From Nitrosomonadales bacterium (lineage in GTDB: Bacteria > Pseudomonadota > Gammaproteobacteria > Burkholderiales > Gallionellaceae), in NCBI GenBank assembly GCA_016721605.1, contig JADKHS010000001.1, forward strand, positions 186,001 to 250,000: DNA of 64,000 nt, read 5' to 3'. Each line of letters opens with the position of its first letter. The first letter of the stretch is position 1. The notes under the pieces were generated by a model. It was not told the DNA's origin. It worked only from the letters and a program-made list of their open reading frames with translations, and did not search any database. Shown piece after piece: positions 28,610-38,854 of this stretch. Position numbers and translations under genes: made by a program.

Positions 28610-29110
28610 TTAAGTCTGGTCACACGCCACTAAATGCACCGCACTACCGGCAAACTCCTTTTGCAAGGTTACCATTTTTTCAATGGTAACTACATCCGGG
28701 GATTTCAGCACAAATACCGTAAGTTTAAACTTGCTCATGAGCTCTCCCATTACGGCAGTTTTAACGCCTTTCGCCCGGAGGCTATCGAAAGCTTTACGCG
28801 CTGCCTTGTCTGTCTTGAATACGCCCAGCGAAATAGCGTTCTTCCATGGTCCGACTTCCTGCACGGTGAAGTAGTCCTTAACGTTATGCGCCTTGAGTTC
28901 GGCGATATTTTTATCCATTTCCACACGGGTGTGCGCGGGCGGCATGTAGACCCAATAACCAATCGCATATTCAGTCTGCCGCTGCGCCAGCTTATCCACC
29001 AGTTTCAATGTGGTCAAAGCTGCCGTGGCACGTGCGCTATCGGTGCCGGAAAACTCTCCCCACTCCAGGCAAACATCCGTAAATGTCCGCTGATCCTGCG
29101 ATGTTGTTTT
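28610..29110 (-). CDS. SPOR-domain protein, 5' end truncated or frameshifted
   Basis: The frame 29110..28610 contains VCLEWGEFSGTDSARA, the hallmark of a betaproteobacterial SPOR family, then LAQRQTEYAIGYWVYMPP, LKAHNVKDYFTVQ and ISLGVFKTDKAARKAFDSL. There is no usable start codon upstream of an internal ATG at 29017; relatives have an N-terminal membrane helix that is missing here. SPOR domains bind denuded septal peptidoglycan glycans. The region between 29111 and coaX has a short ATG frame (MNIFSGLKIK) that might be the displaced start. Confidence 0.7.
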   Translation of the reverse strand, partial: KTTSQDQRTFTDVCLEWGEFSGTDSARATAALTTLKLVDKLAQRQTEYAIGYWVYMPPAHTRVEMDKNIAELKAHNVKDYFTVQEVGPWKNAISLGVFKTDKAARKAFDSLRAKGVKTAVMGELMSKFKLTVFVLKSPDVVTIEKMVTLQKEFAGSAVHLVACDQT

Positions 29111-29183
29111 TTATTTAATTTTTAAACCTGAAAATATATTCATCAGAAAGGCAGACAGTTTATTTAAAAACTACAAAACGCGT

Positions 29184-29908
29184 TCAGGATAAATTATCCT
29201 GGCCAATTATTTGCAAGCCACGCAATACCAGATTATCCACCCGCACCGACGGTAATTTGAGATGCTGCCCTACCTTATCCGCTGCGCCCCCGCTTAACAG
29301 ACAGCGCACGTCCCCACGCATGGCTAACGCCTCAAACTGCAAACGGATCGCGCCTATGGTCGCCTGGATTGAGCCACTGAACGTGGCATCGGCGGTATTG
29401 CGCGGAAATTCGCGCCAGGCACCCTCTGTCTGTGCTAATTGGGCAGCGCCTGCGGCCAGACTGCTTCGCATCATGTCCACACCCGGCAAAATTAGCCCGC
29501 CCAAAAATTCGCCCTCGGCAGACAGCACATCCACCGTCGTTGCTGTGCCGCAATTTACCACCAAACAGGATATGCGTTCTTGCTGCCAGGCCGCGATTAG
29601 CGCCGCCCAACGGTCACTGCCAAGCTGTGCAGGGTGTTCATACAAGTTACGCACGCCACATTGCTCTACTTGGGCCACGATAAATTCGATAGGGCCGCCA
29701 TGCCACTGGCTGCGGATAGCAGTTGCGCCATGTTCTCGCCAGCAACATTGGAGATGAGGATTCTGTCCGGCGGCGGCAACTTCGAGAATGCCGCGCTTAA
29801 TTCGGACACATGCGTATTTTCAAGCACATTTTGCTGCAACCACAGGCCGTCTTCTATTGCAGCCCACTTAACACGGCTATTACCGGCATCAATCAGTAAC
29901 ATTTTCAT
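29184..29908 (-). CDS. coaX: Type III pantothenate kinase, one frameshift
   Basis: About 241 aa when corrected. It phosphorylates pantothenate in CoA synthesis. N-terminal DAGNSRVKWAA is the phosphate-binding motif. Near 29690-29700 the frame shifts; the second part has the conserved GSDRWAALIAAW and VVNCGTATTVDVL and ends in GLQIIGQDNLS. The ATG overlaps the birA stop (ATGA), the usual birA-coaX pairing in betaproteobacteria, followed by the SPOR gene. Confidence 0.9.
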
Positions 29909-30939
29909 GAGGCACGCAAACCAATCTCTCCCACATTAAATATTTGCGTTCCGCCCACCGTTTCCAGAATAAGCGCGCCATTCTCGGTTACGCCCCGCGC
30001 GATGCCGATTTCAATCCTGCCATCCGGCAGCAGTAGCCGTACCGTCTGGTTGTGCAAAGCGTGATGGCTTTCCCATTCCACACGCAGCGCCGCAAAACCA
30101 TTACTGGCAAATTCATAAAGTACTGCCTGCAATTCTCGTAAAATTACCGCGAATAAGTAGTTGCGTTCCGGCACATTCATTCCCGGCATGTCCGCTACCA
30201 TGTCTTCCAGGCTCGACACCGGCTGGTCAATTTGTGGCAACAGGTGCTTAGGCGTGGTCAGGTTGAGGCCAATGCCGATCACTACAGCACTCGGCCCCAA
30301 CATGTCACCCTGTGCCTCAAGCAGAATGCCGGCTAGTTTACCGCCATCCCCACCCAGCACATCATTCGGCCATTTAAGCCGTACATTTGCTATTCCAAGC
30401 GCGTGCAACGCACGAATCAACGCCACCCCGACTGCCAAGCTCAAACCGGACAACGCCGACAAATCAAGTTCAAAACGCCACAACAGCGAAAACGTAAGCG
30501 CGTTGCCCAAGCCAGAATGCCATGGACGTCCTAATCGCCCGCGTCCGCCGCTTTGCAGTTCCACCGCCAACACGCTGCCGCTGGGTGCGCCCTGCGCTGC
30601 GCGCTGTAACAGCAGAGTATTGCTGGAGAGCAGGCTGTCGAAAATTTCAATCTGGAATTGTCCCGCCTGCCCACCTAAGTGGCGGGCGATAAGTGCGGCA
30701 TCCAGCCATTGCGGCGGACTGCCCAGGCAATAGCCGCGACCAGGGACGCTGTATAAAGCCAAACCATAGCCATCTACCCCATGCAAGGCATTACTCACGC
30801 TGGCGCGCGATATGCCCAAACGTTGCGCCAGCATTTCCCCGGAATGGAATTTTCCGTCCTCCAACAAACGTAGTAGGGTGAACGTAAGCGGTTTCATTGT
30901 GGTATATGGGCGGGGAACGCCCATGCTGGCAGCTTTCAT
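29905..30939 (-). CDS. birA: Biotin-[acetyl-CoA-carboxylase] ligase / biotin repressor BirA
   Basis: 344 aa from ATG 30939, which overlaps the patatin stop (ATGA) and so looks coupled; an internal ATG at 30897 (MKPLTFTLLRLLEDGKFHSG) gives an N-terminus closer to E. coli BirA. N-terminal winged helix (LAQRLGISRASVSNALHGV), then the ligase: SGGRGRLGRPW for biotinyl-AMP, RLKWPNDVLGGDGGKLAGIL, and the C-terminal SH3-like part (ARGVTENGALILET). It biotinylates AccB; the HTH suggests it also represses biotin genes. Confidence 0.93.
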   Translation of the reverse strand: MKAASMGVPRPYTTMKPLTFTLLRLLEDGKFHSGEMLAQRLGISRASVSNALHGVDGYGLALYSVPGRGYCLGSPPQWLDAALIARHLGGQAGQFQIEIFDSLLSSNTLLLQRAAQGAPSGSVLAVELQSGGRGRLGRPWHSGLGNALTFSLLWRFELDLSALSGLSLAVGVALIRALHALGIANVRLKWPNDVLGGDGGKLAGILLEAQGDMLGPSAVVIGIGLNLTTPKHLLPQIDQPVSSLEDMVADMPGMNVPERNYLFAVILRELQAVLYEFASNGFAALRVEWESHHALHNQTVRLLLPDGRIEIGIARGVTENGALILETVGGTQIFNVGEIGLRAS

Positions 30940-32105
30940 TGCGGCAAGCTTTCCGCCGCTTTTTCGCGCTTATTTATAAAAGCCAGAATTTCTTGCTTCT
31001 GTTTCAGCGCATCCTGATATCCCAGCTCGATCATCGCACGGCAAAAATTCTTTTCGAACAACAGGTAGCTCATCAGATTTGCCCCGCTACGGCGCATCGC
31101 GCCTATCCCGCGCAACAAAAAACGGATAGTCCACGGCAAATTCATGGCATAGCGCTTAGCAATTTGCTCAATAGCCTGGCTAGGCTTAATCACCAGGACA
31201 TCGACATGACGCCAATTTATTTGCTCCTGAACATCTTCCGACAACATTCCAATCGAATGATTGATGCGCCGCACCCGCTCCAAATCGACCTCCAGACTAT
31301 CGAGGAAAATGCTATCCATAAGATGGCCGCCAATCTGCGCTAGCGAAGGATAATCACATTGGTTGCTACGGCCAGGCTGTTCCTCCTCGTTATGGCCTAA
31401 GCCGATGACTAGCACACGGGTAGCGCCCAGATGTAGCGCAGAGCTGATAGGCGCAATCTGGCGCATCGAGCCATCGCCAAAATACTCACGGTTGATGAGT
31501 ACCGCTGGAAAAATAAACGGAATGGCTGAAGAGGCTAATAAGTGTTTGGGTTCGATCTTGGCTGGAATGCCTAGACGATGCGCCCGATTCCAGGGCGAAA
31601 TGTCCTCCACTCCCTGGTAAAAAGTCACGGAGCACCCCGAACCATAGCCCGAGGCAGTGATACTCAGTGCGTATAGGTGTCCCGCATCAATATTCTCCTG
31701 GATTTTTTCATACGGCAGCGTTGCTTCCAGCATCGCCACCATCGGCGCATTATCAAGCAGCGATACCTGGTTCAACTTATTGATACCCATACTGCTCAAG
31801 ATTAGCCCTGCAAACCAGCGCGTACTGTTTTTTAAAACGCCAACCGGGTCGGTGCGATAAATATGGTCAACGTGAGAATTTTTCCAGATGTTAAGAAGAT
31901 ATTTGACCCCCTTGCGAAAAGACCGGGCATTCACCGCAAGCGTCACTGCATTAAGCGAACCTGACGAGGTTCCGCAGATAATAGGAAACGGGTTATGTGC
32001 ATTACGCGGCAAAAATTCAGCGATGGCCTTTAGTACACCCACCTGATAAGCGACGCGCGCGCCCCCTCCGGTCAGAATCAAGCCAAGCTTTTCTGGCACA
32101 CTCAT
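30936..32105 (-). CDS. Patatin-like phospholipase
   Basis: 389 aa. The oxyanion motif GGGARVAYQVGVL is near residue 13, the nucleophile elbow GTSSGSLNA (GxSxG) near residue 45, and the Asp of the catalytic dyad in FGDGSM. No signal peptide. This is a Ser-Asp dyad lipid acyl hydrolase; the C-terminal 150 residues are characteristic of a proteobacterial subfamily. ATGA overlaps link it to both the small upstream gene at 32102 and birA, so the minus-strand genes from 32383 to 29184 form one operon. Confidence 0.9.
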   Translation of the reverse strand: MSVPEKLGLILTGGGARVAYQVGVLKAIAEFLPRNAHNPFPIICGTSSGSLNAVTLAVNARSFRKGVKYLLNIWKNSHVDHIYRTDPVGVLKNSTRWFAGLILSSMGINKLNQVSLLDNAPMVAMLEATLPYEKIQENIDAGHLYALSITASGYGSGCSVTFYQGVEDISPWNRAHRLGIPAKIEPKHLLASSAIPFIFPAVLINREYFGDGSMRQIAPISSALHLGATRVLVIGLGHNEEEQPGRSNQCDYPSLAQIGGHLMDSIFLDSLEVDLERVRRINHSIGMLSEDVQEQINWRHVDVLVIKPSQAIEQIAKRYAMNLPWTIRFLLRGIGAMRRSGANLMSYLLFEKNFCRAMIELGYQDALKQKQEILAFINKREKAAESLPQ

Positions 32106-32383
32106 CTGACCCCCCCCCTCAAGGATTTACAAATCGCCGGGGCCAACCTCAGCATGACAGTTTCCAGCGCATCTTTCAGCGTTTCTTCCGACAGATCATT
32201 GACGCACTTCGATAGCATCTCGGCCGCTTCCGCAGCCTCCGGCGGCAGGTTGCGGCCATCGGTATTGGCCACCAGCACAGCGGCGGCTCCCACCACTTTC
32301 AGTAAACCGGTGCGCTCATACATCAATATTTCCAGCTCCTCGCGCAGCATGGCAACTTCTTGGGCATTTAATTTGTCTGGCAT
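32102..32383 (-). CDS. Hypothetical protein, 93 aa, helical
   Basis: Begins MPDKLNAQEVAMLREELEIL and ends ICKSLRGGVR. Almost wholly helical with acidic and Ala/Leu-rich stretches; no signal or membrane segment. AAGGAGG precedes the ATG. Its stop overlaps the patatin start, so the two are coupled and this may be a partner of the lipase. Family not recognised. Confidence 0.6.
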   Translation of the reverse strand: MPDKLNAQEVAMLREELEILMYERTGLLKVVGAAAVLVANTDGRNLPPEAAEAAEMLSKCVNDLSEETLKDALETVMLRLAPAICKSLRGGVR

Positions 32384-32546
32384 ATAACCTCCTTACAATG
32401 AATTTGAACCCCCGTTACCGCCAGCGCACCCATACTTCACGATACGACGCACACGCGGTGAGGTTGCGCGGATTATACCTGACAGCCCACCCTGCCCGGA
32501 TTTCCATTGGCAGGCCAGGAACCAAGGAGAAAAAAATTTAGCAGGG

Positions 32547-35500
32547 CTACATTTGCTCCCACAACTTTTCCAACCGCTTTACCGACACAATCACCGGCGT
32601 CTTCAATTCCTGCGCAAACAACGACACGCGCAATTCCTGCAATAGCCAACCAAACTCTTCCATCCGCGCATCAATGTTGCCTTGCTGCGCAATTACTTTA
32701 CGTTGCCAAGCCTGCTGCAAGGATTGCATTTGCGCGTATTGGCGCGCATCACGTGCCGCATCGGCGCGCAGCTTTTCCAACCGCACATTGATCGCTTTAA
32801 GATAGCGCGGCAGATGCTGTAAACGCTCGTAAGGAATGCGCGCGATAAACTCCTTTTGCAACAGCCATTCGTATTGCATACGCATATCCTGGATGGCCTG
32901 CCCGTTTGATTTAACAGCTTGTATTTTTTTGTATACGAGTTGATATTCGGCCAAAATTGCGCCGATCAGCCGCGCGATTTCCTGCGCCACCAACGTCAGG
33001 CGGCTCTTGGCTTCCTTGCAGCGCGCAACGAATTCGGTTTCATTTGTTGGCCAGGGTTCATTCATGCAGCAGCGGTCAAAGGTGACCGCCAAAATCTGGC
33101 GGCGCAAATCCTGGATGCTGCCGAAGGACAAAAACTGCATTGCCATTGCTTGCAAGCCAAGATTCTTTTCCAGAAATTTAACCTGCTCCTTGAGCGCCAG
33201 CATAAATAAGCGTCGTAGCCCGGCACGATGGGCGCTCAGCGCCTCATCGCGGGTATCGAATGTCCGTAAAGATACCGCATCGTCTTCATCCACCAAGGCG
33301 TTGAATAGCGTTACAACTTGCCCGGCGCGGTGAATTTCTGAAGTTTCCTTGAATTCACCCAAACCATTTTCGCCCATACTCCAATCGGTAAAATGCACCT
33401 GCTTTTGTTCTGCGGCTACACCCTTCGCCGTGACAGAAGCAAGCTTGGGCGCAAGCTCGGCACGCAGCTGAACGAAGTTGCGCGAAACCCCCAACTGTCT
33501 GCCATGCTCGTCTACTACATAAAAATTCATGAGCAGGTGGGCCGGCAATTGCTCTAACCGAAATGCATCCAGCAGGACTTCCAATTGTTTTTGTTCGCGG
33601 ATATAGCGTGCCAAAGCCTGCAACAATGGCGTATCCGAAGGCGGCACCGCACGACAAAACGAGGCGGCGAATTCCGGCACCGGCACCATATGGCGGCGCA
33701 GCTTCTGCGGCAAAGTTTTTATCAATTGCGTCACTTTTTCTGCCAGCAGGCCGGGCACCAAATACTCGCAACGCGGAGCGGATACCTGATTAATCAGAGC
33801 CAGCGGCACGGTGAGATTCACACCATCGTCGCTCTTACCCGGCACAAAATGATAAGCCAACGCATAGCTAATGTTGTTCATCACCAGTTGCGGGGGGAAC
33901 TGATCGGTGGTGATACCCGCTGCCTCGTGCCGCATCAAGTCGTCACGTTGAAGATACAGCAGGCGCGGATTGGCGCGTTCCGCCTCCTTGCGCCATGCCT
34001 CGAATGCCGCGCCATTGTAAATATGCGGCGGAATGATGCTGTCGTAAAAGGCAAATATCAATTCGTCATCTACCAGCACATCCGGTCGGCGCGCTTTATG
34101 CTCCAGCGCCTCAATATCCTGGATTAATTTCTGGTTGTGAGAGAAGAAGGGCGCGAGCGTATGAAATTTGCCTTCCAATAAAGCTTGGCGAATAAACACC
34201 GCGCGCGATTCCGCCACGTTCATCGGGCCGTAATGCACGCGTTTTTTCGGGTTGATAACCAGGCCATACAAAGTGCTGCGTTCGAATGCCACTACCTGCG
34301 CCGCCTTCTTCTCCCAGTGCGGATCAAAATAGTGGCGCTTGATCAAATGCGCGCCCACTTCTTCCAGCCATTCCGGTTCGATACGCGCCACACAACGGGC
34401 ATACAATTTCGTCGTCTCGGTTAATTCAGCTGCCACGACCCATTTCGGGCTTTTTTTCGCCAGCACCGAATTAGGCACGATAAAAAATTTTATTTCGCGC
34501 GCGCCCTGATAATGCGCTTCGCGATCCACGCTCTTGCAGCCGATATTACCCAGCAGACCCGTTAACAGCGCCTTGTGGATTTCTTCATAACTGGCAGGAA
34601 TTTCATTCAGCCGCATCCCCATCTCGGCAACCTGCGCGTGCAACTGCTGATACAACTCATGCCATTCGCGCAGACGCAGTGGCGACAAGAATTTCTCGCG
34701 GCATTCATTTGCCCACAGGCGCTTGGATTTTTTATGCTTCACCGCCTCTTGAAACCATGCCCACAAATTCACATAGGCCAGAAAATCCGAGCGCTCATCA
34801 TTAAAACGCTGATGCGCGTCATCCGCCGCTTTGCGCCACTCCGACGGACGGTCACGCGGATCCTGCAATGATAGTGCGCTGGCGATGATGAGAATTTCCT
34901 GCAGGCAGTGATATTGCCTTCCAGCCAGCAGCAGGCGTGCGATTTTCGGGTCGAGCGGCAGCTTTGCCAGCTCGCGTCCCAGCGGCGTCAGCTGCCGCTC
35001 TTCGTTAATCGCGTTCAATTGCGCCAGCAACTGGTAGCCATCGGCAATTGAACGCGATCCGGGCGTCTCGATGAACGGAAATTGTTCGACTTCGCCCAGA
35101 CCCAGCGCACTCATACGCAAAATTACGGTTGCCAATGACACACGGAAAATTTCCGCATCGGTATATTCTGTGCGCGCCAGAAAATCCGGCTCGTCATACA
35201 ACCGCACGCATATCCCGCTCATCACCCGCCCGCAACGCCCGGCGCGCTGGTTGGCGGCGGCACGAGCGATTTTCTCCACGCGCAATTGCTCGACTTTTTG
35301 CCGTATGCTGTAACGATTGATGCGGGCCAGCCCGCTGTCGATCACATAGCCGATATTCGGTACGGTTAAGGAAGTCTCCGCAACATTGGTGGCCAGCACG
35401 ACACGGCGCATGCCTGAAGTTTTAAATACACGATCCTGCTCAGCCGCCGACAGGCGCGAGAACAGCGGCAAGATTTCCACGCCAACGGGGTGATGCTTGC

Positions 35501-36305
35501 GCAAAGCCTCCGCAGTGTCGCGGATTTCGCGCTCGTTTGGCAAAAATACCAAAATGTCGCCGTGTAAACCATCCATTGTCAGTTCGTCTAGCGCGGCACA
35601 CACCGCCTGTGGAATATCCTGCATCTCGCCTTCGGCATTCTCCCGCAACGGACGGTAACGCACCTCCACCGGATAACTGCGGCCACTGACCTGCATGATC
35701 GGCGCGCCGCTGAAATGTTTAGCGAAGCGCTCCGCATCCAGTGTTGCAGAAGTAATGATGAGCTTGAGATCACGACGGCGTGGCAACAGCTGCTTGAAGT
35801 AACCCAACAGAAAATCGATATTCAGGCTGCGCTCATGCGCCTCGTCGATAATGATGGTGTCGTATTTTTTCAGCAGCCTATCGCTCTGAATTTCAGCCAG
35901 CAAAATGCCATCGGTCATCAGCTTGATGCAGGTATCCGGCGATACTTTGTCATTAAAGCGAATCTTGTAGCCCACCAGGCCGCCCAACTCGGTTTTCAGT
36001 TCAAACGCAATGCGCGTTGCCACAGACCGCGCCGCGACACGGCGGGGCTGGGTGTGGGCAATGACGCCTTGCACACCCCGGCCCAGACTTAAACAGATTT
36101 TAGGTAACTGCGTGGTTTTACCAGAACCCGTCTCACCACACACGATGATCACCTGATTGGCAACGATGGCTTGCGCTAATTCTTCGCGCCGCAATACTAC
36201 CGGCAGGTCCAGCGGAAATTCGATTGGAGCAAGCAATTCAATACGTGCGGCACGACGAGCGTGAAGAGATCCGGCGGGAATGGGGTGAGGTAGGCGGTCA
36301 GTCAT
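32547..36305 (-). CDS. hrpA: ATP-dependent RNA helicase HrpA
   Basis: 1252 aa from ATG 36305 (MTDRLPHPIPAG); an in-frame start 19 codons upstream adds an unusual hydrophobic stretch. DEAH-box helicase: Walker A GETGSGKTTQLPK, DEAH in IIIDEAHERSLNIDF, SAT in ITSATLDAERF, and QRAGRCGR. Helicase-associated and OB-fold domains follow, and the long C-terminal DUF3418 domain is present (RPDVLVDDELIFAFYDSIIP, PCRYLKAI-type region near the end), which separates HrpA from HrpB. 3.8 kb without a frameshift. It rescues stalled ribosomes in relatives. Confidence 0.95.
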   Translation of the reverse strand: MTDRLPHPIPAGSLHARRAARIELLAPIEFPLDLPVVLRREELAQAIVANQVIIVCGETGSGKTTQLPKICLSLGRGVQGVIAHTQPRRVAARSVATRIAFELKTELGGLVGYKIRFNDKVSPDTCIKLMTDGILLAEIQSDRLLKKYDTIIIDEAHERSLNIDFLLGYFKQLLPRRRDLKLIITSATLDAERFAKHFSGAPIMQVSGRSYPVEVRYRPLRENAEGEMQDIPQAVCAALDELTMDGLHGDILVFLPNEREIRDTAEALRKHHPVGVEILPLFSRLSAAEQDRVFKTSGMRRVVLATNVAETSLTVPNIGYVIDSGLARINRYSIRQKVEQLRVEKIARAAANQRAGRCGRVMSGICVRLYDEPDFLARTEYTDAEIFRVSLATVILRMSALGLGEVEQFPFIETPGSRSIADGYQLLAQLNAINEERQLTPLGRELAKLPLDPKIARLLLAGRQYHCLQEILIIASALSLQDPRDRPSEWRKAADDAHQRFNDERSDFLAYVNLWAWFQEAVKHKKSKRLWANECREKFLSPLRLREWHELYQQLHAQVAEMGMRLNEIPASYEEIHKALLTGLLGNIGCKSVDREAHYQGAREIKFFIVPNSVLAKKSPKWVVAAELTETTKLYARCVARIEPEWLEEVGAHLIKRHYFDPHWEKKAAQVVAFERSTLYGLVINPKKRVHYGPMNVAESRAVFIRQALLEGKFHTLAPFFSHNQKLIQDIEALEHKARRPDVLVDDELIFAFYDSIIPPHIYNGAAFEAWRKEAERANPRLLYLQRDDLMRHEAAGITTDQFPPQLVMNNISYALAYHFVPGKSDDGVNLTVPLALINQVSAPRCEYLVPGLLAEKVTQLIKTLPQKLRRHMVPVPEFAASFCRAVPPSDTPLLQALARYIREQKQLEVLLDAFRLEQLPAHLLMNFYVVDEHGRQLGVSRNFVQLRAELAPKLASVTAKGVAAEQKQVHFTDWSMGENGLGEFKETSEIHRAGQVVTLFNALVDEDDAVSLRTFDTRDEALSAHRAGLRRLFMLALKEQVKFLEKNLGLQAMAMQFLSFGSIQDLRRQILAVTFDRCCMNEPWPTNETEFVARCKEAKSRLTLVAQEIARLIGAILAEYQLVYKKIQAVKSNGQAIQDMRMQYEWLLQKEFIARIPYERLQHLPRYLKAINVRLEKLRADAARDARQYAQMQSLQQAWQRKVIAQQGNIDARMEEFGWLLQELRVSLFAQELKTPVIVSVKRLEKLWEQM

Positions 36306-36795
36306 TGCGCACGATTGTACCTGAAACCAGTAGAGTGAAAAGGGGAAACCAAGAAGCGGCATGGTTGGGGGATGGTTTATCAGACTAATTTCTGTCCGGT
36401 TGCATGCCCTTTCGCTGTATCGGCACGTCGATAAAGCATCTGTTCATCAGTACCCGGTGATGTTGAGCTTTTAGCCAAATTCAGCCCAACCTACCGGAGC
36501 TTGCTGTGAAAGTAAATAGATAACGTTTAATCCAGTCCACATAGCTTTGCTCAGTTCGGTAGAGTGAGTCCTCACCCGCAACATATCGCGTACTTGATCA
36601 CAACTTGGGGAATATATTAATGTCAGTTTTATCAGGAAAATTAGGGCGTGCGAAATTTTACATCCAATTGAAGCAATGCACTACATGGATATCCTGATTG
36701 CACACCTTGCAGGTGCCTTTGTCGGCATTTTTCGGTGTCTACTTTAGGTTGGGCGGAATAAAATGTGCGTCGAATTGATCTCTTCATTCACAACA
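36306..36795. other. Intergenic region with a solo repeat end
   Basis: Contains a degenerate copy of the right end of the 38373-38854 element (36441-36497). The remainder, including a stretch from 36560 to 36795, shows no clear gene. Confidence 0.4.
36441..36497. repeat. Solo end of the RAYT-associated repeat
   Basis: TGTTCATCAGTACC, a GATGTTGAGCTT block and CAGCCCAACCTACCGG occur in the same order as at the right end of the element near 38799-38850. It is probably a relic of another insertion. Confidence 0.6.
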
Positions 36796-37263
36796 TGGGT
36801 GGCCAAAATGGACACGACACTTATCTCCTCACTCACTGCATTAGCAGCAGTGGTATTGCACCCATGGTTTCCGTCTATGTCGCCAAACGACAAATTGTGC
36901 ATCCGTTGTATCTGTCAATCGCCAAGCATGGATAAACCGCCTGAGGGATGAGCTTGCATTTTTCGTTTGTGAAGTGCGCTTGGTGCCATCACATATGCAG
37001 CAAATGCCGCCACTATGCCAGAGGCAATCAAGCGTTATGAGGCATAACGCTCAAAGAAGAAGTCGTTAAATTGCTTCTAAATCCAACGGAAGCTAGACAT
37101 TGAACTTCTCCGTCTAATGAAAACCGCAAGAAAAGCAGCACAGAAAGCAATTGACGAAGAACAGGGCATGGCAAAAGAACTCGACAAAGCCGCAGACCTT
37201 ATCGTGACTCAATCACAGAAGGTTTTAAAAACCGAGTGGGACAGAGTTAAGAGTGGTGAGTAA
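36796..37263 (+). pseudogene. Degenerate gene for a membrane-anchored coiled-coil protein
   Basis: Joining frames gives one protein of about 155 aa or more: a start MDTTLISSLTALA with a hydrophobic N-terminal helix, SVYVAKRQIVHPLYLSIAKH, INRLRDELAFFVCEVRLVPS, AANAATMPEAIKRYE, EEVVKLLLNPTEARH, IELLRLMKTARKAAQKAIDE and VTQSQKVLKTEWDRVKSGE. At least four frame changes. The helix plus NRLRDEL pattern is like hypothetical membrane proteins of integrated elements. Not a functional gene as read. Name unknown. Confidence 0.55.
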
Positions 37264-37464
37264 TCCGCCCAACCCCGGCAGTCGAGAGGACTGCGCAAAA
37301 GCGCGCAGCCCCTCACTTTACGTTGGGCATCATGACGTGGTGCACCGTCGTTATCGCAAGAGGCAGCCTCATGCCTTTGGCTGTTACTTTGCTAACTCAC
37401 AGCTCCGCCCTTTGCCACTGGCGATGGAAATAATCAACAACTTGTATTCCCCAAGGAGAAGTAA

Positions 37465-38393
37465 TTGTTTGAAATTTTGGTTGTCATTATTTTTATATTT
37501 GTGGCTTACAAAATATATGTAAGCCTTTATTTCAAAAGCGAAAAATTCCACGCCATAAAAAACAGCATCAAGCAATATACAAAAAATTGCAATGACTTGA
37601 ATGACCACATAGAAAATCTAAAATCATCCTATTCTGATATAAGGTCTTTCGATTACGGTGAAAGCCATTTACATGACACTAGCCATTAAAACATGAAAAG
37701 AAGAGAATGGAAAAAGGAGGCCAGAAACAATCGGACGCACAACTGTTCTTCAACTGTTTGTAAAAATGCCAGCAATCAGCCGTTCAAATATCTGTGCAAA
37801 TATTTCGATATAAAAACCAATGAAGAAACATTGTCGACATTTGAAGAAGTGCTTGAATAATTTTTGCCGCGGCAGAGCAAGGCAAGATTTATTGAGAAAT
37901 GAAAGAGATGCAATTGTCTCGGTATAAGCAACTCTATCCCAGCAATAATACTGCGCATTAGCAGGGAAAGAGTCATTCAAGAATTGGGGTTTAGTAATAT
38001 TGATTTCAGTGACCTATATTTTCCTGTTTACACTTTTCAATATGTGTCTGCTGGGGGAAATAGCTCTTCAAAGTGCGATATAAAATTAAACGTAGAGAGC
38101 TTAGACAAATTCATCGCCTACCTGAGCAATCTAGTAAAGTTCAAGAATAGTATTGCTGGACAGAGAGCTTTAATGACTTTGAGCCTCAGAGAAAAATAAA
38201 AAATCGAGATAGATTCACCTGCAAAATTTGCAGTTTATCGGTTGCTGACGAAAAAAACCTATTGCTGGAAATTGATCACATTATGCCTCTTGCAAAAGGC
38301 GGTATAACGTCCGAGGGAAACTTGCAAACTTTGTGCTGGAAATGCAACCGCTCAAGGGATCTAAAATTCTTTCAGCCCGGTAGGTTGGGCTGA
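37465..38393 (+). pseudogene. HNH endonuclease with N-terminal membrane helix, broken into several frames
   Basis: AAGGAG precedes a TTG start at 37465. The N-terminus is a membrane helix (FEILVVIIFIFVAYKIYVSL), then a coiled coil (IKQYTKNCNDLNDHIENLKS), SFDYGESHLHDTSH, and after a shift MKRREWKKEARNNRTHNC and KYLCKYFDIKTNEETLSTFE. After several more shifts comes ERDAIVSV, SNSIPAIILRISRE and NIDFSDLYFPVYTFQY. The HNH domain is NRDRFTCKICSLSV, EIDHIMPLAKGG and NLQTLCWKCNRSRD, with two CxxC zinc pairs and the DHI catalytic core. It ends in an inverted repeat of the RAYT element, which may have trimmed the C-terminus. Confidence 0.65.
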
Positions 38394-38854
38394 ATGAAAT
38401 GAAGCCCAACTTCTCACCGCTCACCATAACCATCTACTCCATCACCCATTTTTCCACCCCAATCCGATGCTGCCATTCCCCGCTCAATGGTGCCATGCAA
38501 TGTTGAATGTGGCCAATCAACAGGGTGAGTGACCCAGCCATGTTTTACGGGATTGTAATGAATGTAATCGACGTGCCGTGCAAGATGAAACTCACCCCGG
38601 ATTTAGCGCCATATCGCATGCAGATGTTCGGGCAACACCACCATCGCCAGAATAGCAAACGGATGCGCGTCTTTCACCGTTTTCATGGTCGCGCGCAAGT
38701 CATCAATATGCCGCACCAATAAATCGGAGCGCCGTTCAGCCACATTAACAGTGAAGAAGTATGTGCCTCCCGCTGCATTGGCACGCCGGTAACGCATGTG
38801 TTCATCAGTACCTGATGTTGGGCTTCATTTCATTCAGCCTAACCTACCGGGCTG
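38373..38854 (-). mobile_element. RAYT (REP-associated tyrosine transposase) element, internally deleted, with 38-bp inverted repeats
   Basis: 38373-38410 and 38817-38854 are inverted repeats with one mismatch. Between them on the minus strand is an IS200-like Y1 transposase: ATG 38797, MRYRRANAAGGTYFFTVNVA, RHIDDLRATMKTV and LPEHLHAIW (the HxH motif), then a stop, and after a deletion the C-terminal block HVDYIHYNPVKHGWVTHP and DWPHSTLHG. About 60 internal residues, including the region expected to hold the catalytic Tyr, are missing. A second, different copy is at 40132-40603. Confidence 0.75.
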
